Shown here piece by piece: positions 56,007 to 64,000 of a DNA stretch of 64,000 nt. The stretch is from Rhabditophanes sp. KR3021. Taxonomy: Eukaryota > Nematoda > Chromadorea > Rhabditida > Alloionematidae. The position numbers were made by a program, and so were the translations under genes. The first letter of the stretch is position 1. Each line of letters starts with the position of its first letter. The stretch is from positions 930,001-994,000 of the forward strand of contig CAUJLY010000005.1 of assembly GCA_963281155.1 (NCBI GenBank). Direction: 5' to 3'. The notes under the pieces are model-generated. The model saw only the letters and a list, made by a program, of their open reading frames with translations. It ran no database searches and was not told the DNA's origin.

Positions 56007-56972
56007 ATGGCCAAAAGAATTCGCCAATTAAGTATATTTCGAGCTATTCAAACTAAAATTATGGAAGCAGATCATTACGAATCTGCTGGTAATAATCACG
56101 TCTCCAGTACAGGAATACGGGCCGCATTTAAATACTATAAAACAAATATTCCCAAACCTGACTATTCAAATGTGTTAGATTTGACAGTTACAGATGAAAG
56201 CAAGGGTATCAACGTTGTCCCTGTTTCAATTTCAGAGGAGCTTGCTAAAGATTTTGAAGGGGAGCATTTAAGATTGGCGACTATTAAGTCGAGGCCTGGT
56301 TTCTACCTTCTCCAAGGATTCTTTTCAAAAGAAGAACAACTCAAATGGATGGTAAATTGCTTGCACAGCTATCCAGAAAACGGATCCAAAAATAACGTGA
56401 ACTGCAATAGTCACGAAAAATTAACAGATGTTTTCAAGACACATGGGAAAAAACTAAGATGGGTGACAAAAGGTTATGACTATGATTGGACTAGTAAGGT
56501 ATATCCGGATCGAATGACATCACAATTTCCAGAAGAATTTCAAAAGATTGGGAAGTTGGTTTGTGGATTGCTGAAGTTGGGCGATTTTTGTGGAGATACT
56601 GCGATTATTAATTACTATCCGGAAAAATCGACTTTGAGCCCCCATACTGATCAGTAAGTTTGTTTGAATAAAGATAGTAAATTTAATTATTTTAGTTCTG
56701 AAAGAAACTTAGGAAAACCTTTAGTTTCACTGAGTTTTGGACAGTCTGCTGTTTTTCTGCTTGGTGGAGTGGAAGAAGAATGTGCAACAGAAGCAATTTT
56801 ACTCAACAGTTCTGACATAATGGTAATGAGCAAAGAATGCCGTCTATGCTATCACGCAGTCCCCAAGATCCTCAAGACAACTAAATTTGATGCTAATCCA
56901 AATGTACCTACCGATGTTCTAGAATACGCAAATAATAATAGAATTAACATCACAATAAGACAATGTGATTAA
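56007..56972 (+). CDS. alkb-1: ALKBH1-type Fe(II)/2-oxoglutarate dioxygenase
   Basis: Exon 1 (56007-56653) and exon 2 (56696-56972), with a 42-bp intron in phase 2, give 307 residues. The catalytic double-stranded beta helix is clear: LRWVTKGYDYDW, FCGDTAIINYYPEKSTLSPH, and the iron ligands H-x-D in SPHTDH with the distal His in CYHAVPKIL. The SLSFGQSAVFLLGG strand is typical of ALKBH1. The expected 2-oxoglutarate-binding Arg is in MSKECRLCYHAVP. ALKBH1 demethylates tRNA (m1A, m5C in mitochondria) and has been linked to DNA 6mA; which substrates apply here is unknown. The family call is strong, and the gene symbol is by analogy. Confidence 0.93.
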
Positions 56973-57303
56973 TTTAGGGATTTAATTAAAACTTTTTATT
57001 ACCTTTGTTGCCTATTTACTAATACCATTTGTAATTATATCTCAATTAATAACAAATGATTAAAACTATTAAAGCAAGATTTCATTGTTTATTATACAAA
57101 ATATATAATTTTCATGGCAAAAGAATTTATTTATATTGAATTCAATTATTATCGTCTATTCTGTTCTTGGATAGTTGCGAGAGAAATGCATATTTGTGGG
57201 AAAAGCGGCCTGCCAAGATGATTGAAGTTATTGCATCTCTCAAATTAAAAAATGCCTCTGCCTATTTTCTCCATTTTTAACTACATCAAAAATTGAATAT
57301 TCA
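56973..57303. other. Spacer, mostly empty
   Basis: 3' flank of ALKBH1, then from about 57170 the first piece of the F-box-like relic described next. Confidence 0.45.
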
Positions 57304-57708
57304 TGAGATGGGGCAAACAATTGGCTTCTGCCTATCCTAATTTAAAGAAATTGGGCATTCAATTGTTTAGTTATGAATTGTTCGATAAGGAATTTTTTCT
57401 TCACTTTGCCAGACTCGAAATTGTGACCTATACTGCGTAAGCTAAAAGAATTTGAGTATCTAGAATCAGTCAAGATCCTCGAAATCGCATGTAAGGCTCG
57501 TTATCATGAAAAGCCAATTATAGATCATATTCAAATGGAGTCATTACAAAATAGTGTGCCTGATATTGCAAATAACAATAGTTGTCTTTGCTGTAAATAC
57601 AAGCAGTCATTTATTTCATGTTGTGTAAATTGTACTTCCAGCCAAATTCTTTACAAAATGACGAATGATGTAAGATTACATTACGATTATAATGCAGCTT
57701 TTAAATGA
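57170..57708 (+). pseudogene. Relic of an F-box/leucine-rich-like gene
   Basis: Coding-like pieces in changing frames read LWEKRPAKMIEVIASLKLKN (57180-57290), then YPNLKKLGIQLFSYELFDKE and HFARLEIVTYTA (57304-57436), then, after a one-base shift, KLKEFEYLESVKILEIACKA up to a stop at 57708. The regular L-x-x-L pattern resembles the leucine-rich C-terminal (FBA2/FTH-like) regions of nematode F-box proteins. At least two frame breaks make it a probable pseudogene. The similar-looking gene at 58550-59068 lies on the opposite strand nearby. Confidence 0.5.
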
Positions 57709-57935
57709 TAATCTTAATAAATTCATGTTCTTTCTCATAATATTAAAATAAATGTTTTTCCCTAATTATTGTATATGAATATACAAGTTTCTTAATACAC
57801 AATCACATTTTTAAGATATTTTTATTGTGTGGCAAAAGATGGAGAATTTCAACTTAATTTATATTAAACATTCATCAACAGGATTGGCATTAAAAAATGA
57901 CTTTTGTGTGGGGAAACGCCAGCCCTGTTTATCAA

Positions 57936-58006
57936 GCGTTCGTGGTTCAGTGGTAGAATGCTCGCCTGCCACGCGGGCGACCCGGGTTCGATTCCCGGCG
58001 GACGCA
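57936..58006 (+). tRNA. tRNA-Gly, anticodon GCC
   Basis: The 71-nt cloverleaf has an acceptor stem GCGTTCG/CGGACGC (one G-U pair), A-box TGGTTCAGTGGTAGAATG, anticodon loop CTGCCAC and B-box GGGTTCGATTCC. A run of T follows. No intron. This is the standard eukaryotic Gly-GCC type, and the sequence looks fully functional. Confidence 0.97.
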
Positions 58007-58549
58007 TTTTTGCTATTTTACTAATAATAAATATTAATATTGCTTTATTAGATTAAATATTTTGGTATTCAATTGAAATACTCCTTTTCAATAATTACAT
58101 TCAGCATAATAAATAAAATACAATTCAATTTACACTTTTGACCAGGAATATTTTATTTAACTCTTATAAATACTTACTCAAAAAAACATGCAAAAACATT
58201 CAGGAATTATCGAAAAGAGTTTATGGTATATCTACCATTTTATTTTGAGTGTCTTCGTCCAAAATATCGTTGCTGTAAATTACCATACGTGTTTTCTATT
58301 TCCAGTTGAATTTATTGTCATTGAATGTTTAAATTGCAAGTTGGCAACTAAACAAACACATCTTGTTTCATCCGTTAAAAGTTTATCGCAAGTAACACCA
58401 TCTCTTTTGATTAATACGGGATGATGAAAATACTTGCAGCCGCAATAAATGGATCAAACTTCAATTGAATTAGGAATGAAGATGTTTGAAATGCCTGAAC
58501 AAGACATTTTAATCGTTTGAAAGTTTTTGAAAGTAAGTTCATAATTACT
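58007..58549. other. Intergenic, nothing recognised
   Basis: AT-rich spacer between the tRNA terminator and the 3' end of a minus-strand gene. No further structure is seen. Confidence 0.5.
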
Positions 58550-59068
58550 TCAATGACTAATGGGCATATCTTTTTTAAATTGGAAAAATTCTAAACAAAT
58601 ATGCTTAAAATTGGGTAAAGTAGCCGATTTTTTGAATAGTTCATTCAAGGCAACCAAATAATTTGTTTGATCTTCAATTTTAACAGTACCGCTTTCAATT
58701 TTTAAATAATCCAAGTTTGTAAGACTTATTTCTGTTAACAAATTGAGTTGTTCATGAAATGCAACATTATTATAACAAAGAGTCTTGGCATTTGTTAGCA
58801 TTCCTTTCAATACACCCGGAAATTCGAAGTCTCTAGGTTCATGAAACTTAATGAAGTAAGTTGAAACGGATCCTTTTTTTATAATATCCACAACTCTTCT
58901 ATTAAAATTTGCCAGATTTGTAATTGGATTGGTTGCCATCGGTCTAATTCCCTTTAATTTTGGCATGTTTTTAACTATATTGTCCATGATGATCTTTGGT
59001 TTGGCAGGATATTCCATTTCTTTTTCAGTAATTAGTTCAACCGAATTTGACTTGATTGAGCTTAGCAT
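58550..59068 (-). CDS. F-box-associated/leucine-rich-like protein, 172 aa (tentative)
   Basis: An unbroken 172-codon frame from ATG 59068. The sequence has the alternating Leu/Ile pattern seen in the C-terminal domains of nematode F-box proteins (ISLTNLDYLKIESGTVKIED, then LPNFKHICLEFFQFKKD). No N-terminal F-box is visible, and the protein starts with a charged, unstructured part (SNSVELITEKEMEYPAKPKI). It could be a truncated family member or the last exon of a longer gene. F-box proteins would partner with SKP1-like proteins such as the one at 22.4 kb, but this link is only an inference from family. Confidence 0.5.
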   Translation of the reverse strand: MLSSIKSNSVELITEKEMEYPAKPKIIMDNIVKNMPKLKGIRPMATNPITNLANFNRRVVDIIKKGSVSTYFIKFHEPRDFEFPGVLKGMLTNAKTLCYNNVAFHEQLNLLTEISLTNLDYLKIESGTVKIEDQTNYLVALNELFKKSATLPNFKHICLEFFQFKKDMPISH

Positions 59069-59120
59069 TTTGTAATAATTTTTTTTGCTAAAACTATCCT
59101 TGCATTAAAAAACAGGTTGT

Positions 59121-59520
59121 TTAAACAATAATTGATAAAAGAAATGGCATCATTAATATGATTAATATTCCTATACTGTCCAAAGTTGCGTGATCAGAAG
59201 CAGCATAGTTTACTATTTTATGCATAACATTTTTAGTAAGAGCAGCTCTCTCAATTGGCCCCACCTAATCATTTTGAAATAATAGGCAATGATTTATAAA
59301 ATTATAAAATTCAACAAGTATTTACGGTCAAAGGCAGTATTCTTTATTCCAACAACAGAGTGGCAATACTGAGAGCATGTGTTTGACTTTTAAAATGTAA
59401 AATAATATAATCTTTTTGAAGTAATTGATAGACAGATCATTTATACAGCAGCAGAAATTATCTTTACTAAATAAATTTGTCGTACTCCTCGAAGAGAGGT
59501 GCTTAGTGCCGCAAGAGAAT
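59121..59520 (-). pseudogene. Relic with acceptor-bounded exon and in-frame TAA
   Basis: A last exon at 59264-59121 follows a TAG acceptor and encodes VGPIERAALTKNVMHKIVNY, then AASDHATLDS and a hydrophobic end (ILIILMMPFLLSIIV) before TAA. Immediately upstream, after removal of a 60-bp GT-AG intron, the matching frame reads HALSIATLLLE, then a TAA, then RILPLT. Further upstream, in another frame, is SFIVVSVDSLAALSTSLRGV. The exon borders look genuine, but the internal stop and frame change indicate a dead or dying gene. The family is unknown. Confidence 0.4.
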
Positions 59521-60263
59521 CAACAGACACAACGATAAAACTAAAGGTATTCTGATTTATTACCTTAATCACAATTATTTATAACAAATAAATACATTAA
59601 AATGATAATACTGCAAAGTGGTCTTACATCACCTTTGCCACTTTTGTTGTATAGATTATAATCTTGTTATCACAGCATTAATGTTCATACTTAAGCAGAC
59701 ACATTTAAGAGACTGGCATCTTATTTCTTATTCCTATCTTACGTACTAAGGTACTTTTAATAAAAGTAATTGCATATCTGGACTTATTTGCAGTTATGTT
59801 ATTTGAAAAATTTAATAAAACGACAACATTCAATTATAAATAGCAACTAAGTTAAATGGATCATTGTCATTTATTTATGTTCATCTTATCAACTCGAGAT
59901 ATTTCGAATGGGCAATGATATCACATGTTGGATATCAAATCTTTAATTCAACTTTCTGGCTGTGGGGTTCATTTAGACGTTAAAGCATGGTTTTATCGAC
60001 CGTAGATTACCGTAGCCAATAGGACAAATCAACTACTACGTCACATAATTTATCTGTAAACCTGGGAAACCAACGATAGGGCCTTTCTATTTTGTGGTCC
60101 AAAACTGTCATATAGTACACTTTAATTAATTATTACCTATAAAGATTTTTTTAAATACATAAATTGATAAATAAATACTTTTATAAACTGTGTTGTGTGT
60201 TGTCCATTTTATTATTATTCAAAAAACATTTATAATTTACATTAAGGCACAGTTAAATATGAT
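59521..60263. other. Intergenic, nothing recognised
   Basis: AT-rich; a less AT-rich stretch near 59990-60080 has no open frame. Right edge: 3' end of pak-2. Confidence 0.5.
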
Positions 60264-63085
60264 TTAATTATTATTAATCGTGTCAAATAATTTAGTAAAA
60301 ATAGAAACTAAATAATTATGATCACACCGACATGTTAGGAAAGCATGACTAGATAGTTGTTGAGCTGTTGCTCGTTCTGAAGCTTTTTTGCGGCAGCACA
60401 TTGAAATAAAGTTTGAAAGCCCACCCGAAACAGTAAATTCAGAAGAAATGGTTGGTTCAGCCGAATCTATAATCTTTCTCAAAGCCTTAATTGTATCTTC
60501 TGCAAAGTGCGGAGGTTCACCCATTACCATCTCGATCACCGTAATTCCGAATGCCCAAATATCAACACTCGTGTCATAATCTTGCCTCAAAATAACTTCC
60601 ATAGGCATCCAATAGGGCGTACCTACCAGTGATTTACGCTTAGGCCTATCCACCGTAAGCTGTGCGCAAAAGCCAAAATCACTGATTTTCACAAATCCAT
60701 CCTTGTCAAATAAGATAGAATCCGATTTAATATCTCTAAAAATATGGCAAAAGGGGTATAAATATTATTTAGACTTAATGCACTATAATAGGTTGTCGCT
60801 TAAATACTATTCAAAAATCCATCTATATAAAAAGTAACTGTAACAACTCTTAAGCACCATCTTTTCAAAGATACATTTTTAAAAGTCGTTTCCAGCAAAT
60901 TCAATTAAATCCACACGATATTTTGGTTAGTTCTTTAAGCGACAATTATGTATTTTGTATAGTTTAAAATTGGCCTAAATGTCTTGAAGAAACAGTGGAA
61001 TACTATGGGGAATACATCTTAAGTAATCATGAAGATAGAGAAAGTAATTAGTCAAATTTTTAGATGAAGCGATGGAGCTTAATCAAAGCATGTCCCAATT
61101 GTCTACAGCTGATGAAATAAAGCCACCAACAACTGTGGAGAAATATAATAATCTTGCCCAAGAATATCACGATTATTTAGATACTTTGATGGTAGATAAG
61201 ACAACAAATTATCCTAATGGAACCACTGTAGTTTACACGATCAATTTTTCCAAGTATCGGAACCTTTGGTGTGCTTCCGATTGACTATTGCGTTTCAATG
61301 TTAGGAGAAGAAAGAGCCATCCATTCTTTCAGAATAACCAGAGTAGAAGCTGGTGAAGAGGTTGCACTAAAGATAATTTACGTCGTCATATGGGTCTTAT
61401 TCTTAAGTATAATGAAGATCCGTCAATTAGACAAGAAGTGAATGGAAGGCTTATTGAATGGTATTCATTACTTATGTTGATAACAAAGGCTGCGAAGATT
61501 TTCTAAACAAATCTGGAAGGTACCGACTTCTCTATCCTGTGGCATTAAGCACCAATCTACCAGAAGTCCCAGTCAACCAGAGTATTATTGAAAACTATGC
61601 AATTGCCAAAGCTCTATTTGCTAGGTCTAGACTAGGCCATACAATGGGCTCTTTTTCATATATTTTGTTAAAGATAGGGAAAAGTTACACGAGTTTGCTG
61701 GATTAGCGAAAGACAAACGTAATTGGGTAGAATCTATGATCGAATGCACATGGGTTTAACCGAGTACAGAAATTCCGCAATCAAATTGAATTAATCGTTA
61801 AAAAAGAAGAAAATTGTTGCTGTCTTTCTTTCCGACTTGCATGTTAATGAAGCTCTTGAAACTGAGTATTTCATTATTTTCAAGATGAAAAAAGTAATGA
61901 CTAATATTGATGCCAGCGGACAATCTAACAAAATAATGTGGATCAAGTATCCTTCCATTGTCACTCAAATCGGCAAAATTGCTCTTCACAAATTACACCA
62001 ATCACCTCTTTTGATCTTATCCTAATTTTTGATTTTTATAAAAAAACGATTTCCCATTGTGTCATCCCGAAATAACTTGCCGGTGGACAATTTGATGCCT
62101 ATGTAAGTATGCCAGGCCTTCTAATATTTGAGCTGATATGAGGGCTATCACACTTTCTTCAAGACGCATTTGAGTGACAACTTCTGTCAGACTTCCCCGC
62201 TCCATGTATTCCATCACCACCCATAATTCTTCTTCAACGAGATAGCTGTTGAAGATCTTGACAATATTAGAATGTGAAAAGTCACGCATCAGCACAACTT
62301 CGTTGAAAAGAAGTTCACGCCGTTGTTGACCTTTTAATTTCATCTTTTTGACTGCAACAGTTGCTCCTGATGCAACAAATTTGCCACGGAAAACAAGAGA
62401 CGTAGAACCTTCCCCGATTTGGACAAATTCTTTAATTGCTCCTCTTGGGTCACCTTTATCCACCACACATTCCAATGAATGCTTGAACTCCTCATCTGAC
62501 ATTGCTTTGGTTTGCTGAATAGGACCGATACTGGCATTTTCTTTTCTAGAAAGAGGACAACCATTGTTCCCTTTGGAGTCTTGTCGAGTAGACGTATTGA
62601 CTTCCGTAGCACATTTTCTCAAACTAGGCGACTTAACATTAACCTTAGTCCCTACAATTCTCCCCGCTTCAGGTGATCTGAATGAATCACATCTTTTATA
62701 GTATTGCGTCGATGGACTTCTAAAAGGACTTGCACTTGGCGATGCCATAAAAGCATTTCGAGACCCCATGTTCGAATGATTGTACTTCGAAACTGCCGAC
62801 TCTGGCCTACTTCCACATTCACTTCTATCACCCCAAACGATTCTTTTATAATGCGACAAATCATAGGGAGTAAACTTGGCTGGGTCTATCGGCTTCCGCT
62901 TTGGATTATTTTTTCCCAATCCTAAAATAGTCAGCCATTGCTAAAAATTAATCAACTTAAAAATCACACTTGTAGACACTTACTTTCGGTAACCCTTCAT
63001 AACTGCAATTAATAGGATCATATGTAGCATGTATTCTGTGTTGAAACCCATGAGGAGTAGAAATATCTTCCTTCTTAAGTTTCAT
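60264..63085 (-). CDS. pak-2: p21-activated kinase, group II (PAK4-like)
   Basis: Exons 63085-62984, 62940-62081 and 60735-60264 give 477 residues; introns are 43 bp and 1345 bp. The N-terminal CRIB domain reads ISTPHGFQHRIHATYD and continues EGLPKQWL, the group II pattern that binds Cdc42/Rac. The kinase domain has IGEGSTSLVFRG (about 209-220), VAVKK with the catalytic Lys (about 232), FNEVVLMRDFSHSNIVKIF, HRDIKSDSIL (about 322) and ISDFGFC. The activation loop RKSLVGTPYW, with its phospho-Ser, equals PAK4. Oddity: the next motif is MPMEV instead of MAPEV. The large second intron starts with GC (CACCG|GCAAGT), splits the Arg of HRD and contains a broken gene on the other strand. The role inferred is actin and adhesion signalling downstream of Cdc42. 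Confidence 0.93.
61066..62025 (+). pseudogene. Broken gene nested in pak-2 intron 2, opposite strand
   Basis: It begins after an acceptor-like ATTTTTAG with ATG 61072 (MELNQSMSQLSTADEIKPPT) and runs to TAA at 62025. Coding-like pieces, each in a new frame, are IGTFGVLPIDYCVSMLGEER with FRITRVEAGEEVALKI, then RRHMGLILKYNEDPSIRQEV, then GRYRLLYPVALSTNLPEVPV, then DREKLHEFAGLAKDKRNWVE, and last VAVFLSDLHVNEALETEYFI. I count at least five frame changes and no introns at most of them. The parent is an unrecognised nematode gene; the DREKLHEFAGLAKDKRNWVE part recalls the end of a PH-like domain, weakly. It is longer and better preserved than expected for very old decay. Confidence 0.6.
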
Positions 63086-63287
63086 TTTGATTTAATAATT
63101 AATATTTATAAATCAACCGTCGTTTATTAGTGCTTTTAGAGCATATCACTAAATTATTTAAAAAATGAGAGTTGATCTAAGTGGTGGTGATTTGAATGGT
63201 TAGAGACACGATGTTGGTAGAGTACGTATTAACAAAAAGATACTTTTAAACTTATTGAAATAGGATAGATTAGACGGATGACAAAAG
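63086..63287. promoter_or_regulatory. Shared head-to-head region of pak-2 and SMIM12-like gene
   Basis: About 200 bp between divergent ATGs; both promoters must be inside or overlap. No specific element is recognised. Confidence 0.35.
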
Positions 63288-63573
63288 ATGCTTTTTAATA
63301 GATTATTACAAGTGTTTAGTAAGTTTATTTATGAACCGCCTGCCTAATCAATTTTTATCTATTTAAGCTCCAAATGTGGTTAGAATTGCCGTTTTACCTG
63401 CTGCTGCTTTAGTCGGAACAATTGGAGTCATGCTAGAAAGGAAATTTCGCACACCAAAGAAGATTGAATACTTAGAATCTTCTATTGTCGATCAAAGAGC
63501 CAAGAGACTGGCCTCAGTGGATCCAAGTATATCTCAAGGAACAATTCCAAATACTTTGTCGGTTAATTCATGA
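63288..63573 (+). CDS. SMIM12-like small membrane protein, 78 aa
   Basis: Exon 1 (63288-63318) encodes MLFNRLLQVF and exon 2 (63368-63573) the rest, with a 49-bp intron (GTAAGT..TTTAAG) in phase 1. The joined N-terminus is TPNVVRIAVLPAAALVGTIG followed by VMLERKFR. This follows human SMIM12 (an aromatic/basic start, then Tyr-Ala-Pro, Pro-Val-Ala and a glycine-rich membrane helix ending in Leu-Glu). The helix covers about residues 14-32; the tail (SSIVDQRAKRLAS) is charged, as in SMIM12. The human protein is of unknown function, about 92 aa. The choice of exon 1 rests on the match to the family N-terminus and on the normal intron size. Confidence 0.72.
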
Positions 63574-64000
63574 TGATTAATAAGTTATCTTATAGTTAAA
63601 TTTTGTCATTTGTTTTAATAATTAAATTAAATATCTCGAACACTTTTAATGCACATGCATTTAGGTCATTTGATCTATCAATGAACGTATAAATAGTCAA
63701 AATTAAAGTTGTTAGAGCTATGGGAAAATTGATAAATAGTATTCCACAATTGCAGACTTTAGTAATAACTATGTGAAAATAAATTTGTTACACAAACCAT
63801 CTCACCTTAGTTCTTATTACTCATTAAAACCTAATTACTTTAGTCCATTCAAAAATCCCTTAGTCAAACACCGTATTTCATGACTCATATAGCATAAATC
63901 TTTTGATATGTCCCTAATTTGGGCAATATAACTCGTTTCTTTGATTCGTATCGTGATATACGGGGCAATAGATTTGCAGATAAGGTTTGTTTTAAAGGAA
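63574..64000. other. Right-end flank, nothing recognised
   Basis: AT-rich sequence after the SMIM12-like gene. No gene is visible up to the window end. Confidence 0.5.

Noticed and set aside
57827..58024. 65-codon frame overlapping the tRNA
   Set aside because: Its last third is simply the translation of the tRNA-Gly gene.

Overview
The window looks like nuclear DNA from a nematode of the class Chromadorea. It is AT-rich, and almost every intron I could place is 37-57 bp with GT..TTTTAG or TTTCAG borders. The gene content is typical of nematodes: UNC-41/stonin, a DC-STAMP protein of the SPE-42/SPE-49 type, a transthyretin-like secreted protein, three tandem serpentine receptors, a SKP1-related protein and a GT49 glycosyltransferase. 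The 5S rRNA is divergent from the C. elegans sequence, so the species is not a close Caenorhabditis relative. I cannot name the genus.

Layout. 1-13.2 kb is gene-poor and holds only two small secreted-protein genes; one part of it repeats the motif AAAGTGCAA. 13.2-23.0 kb is dense: M1 aminopeptidase, TSR2, DC-STAMP sperm protein, Ig-like secreted protein, holocytochrome c synthase and SKP1-like. 23.6-31 kb holds a broken pseudogene, a small secreted peptide, a large disordered protein, a four-TM protein, an orphan exon-like fragment and a coiled-coil protein. 31.5-35.6 kb is a tandem array of three receptors. 35.9-40.2 kb holds a GT49 enzyme, an MXRA7-like membrane protein, a disrupted gene and a TTR-like gene. 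41.2-49.6 kb is one gene, unc-41, whose introns carry antisense gene relics. 50-60 kb holds a 5S rRNA, a secreted-protein gene with an internal stop, a G-protein beta subunit, BOLA1, a small membrane protein, ALKBH1, a tRNA-Gly and several gene relics. 60-63.6 kb holds pak-2, with a relic in its 1.35-kb intron, and a SMIM12-like gene.

Functional themes. UNC-41 belongs to synaptic vesicle endocytosis. The receptors and the G-beta subunit belong to G-protein signalling, PAK-2 to Cdc42/Rac signalling, and HCCS, BOLA1 and ALKBH1 to mitochondrial or housekeeping roles. Four gene pairs are arranged head-to-head with 110-250 bp between start codons.

Main observations. (1) unc-41 introns 3 and 4 are duplicated copies, and each begins with a complete 47-bp intron-like unit ending in AG|GTAAT, which looks like a recursive splice site. 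(2) Introns 3, 4 and 5 of unc-41 and intron 2 of pak-2 host broken genes on the opposite strand. (3) Two introns, in BOLA1 and in pak-2 at the HRD codon, use GC-AG borders. (4) Two conserved genes carry one extra base in a 5-nt homopolymer, which may be assembly error. All exon calls come from reading the sequence by eye, so borders could be off by a base.
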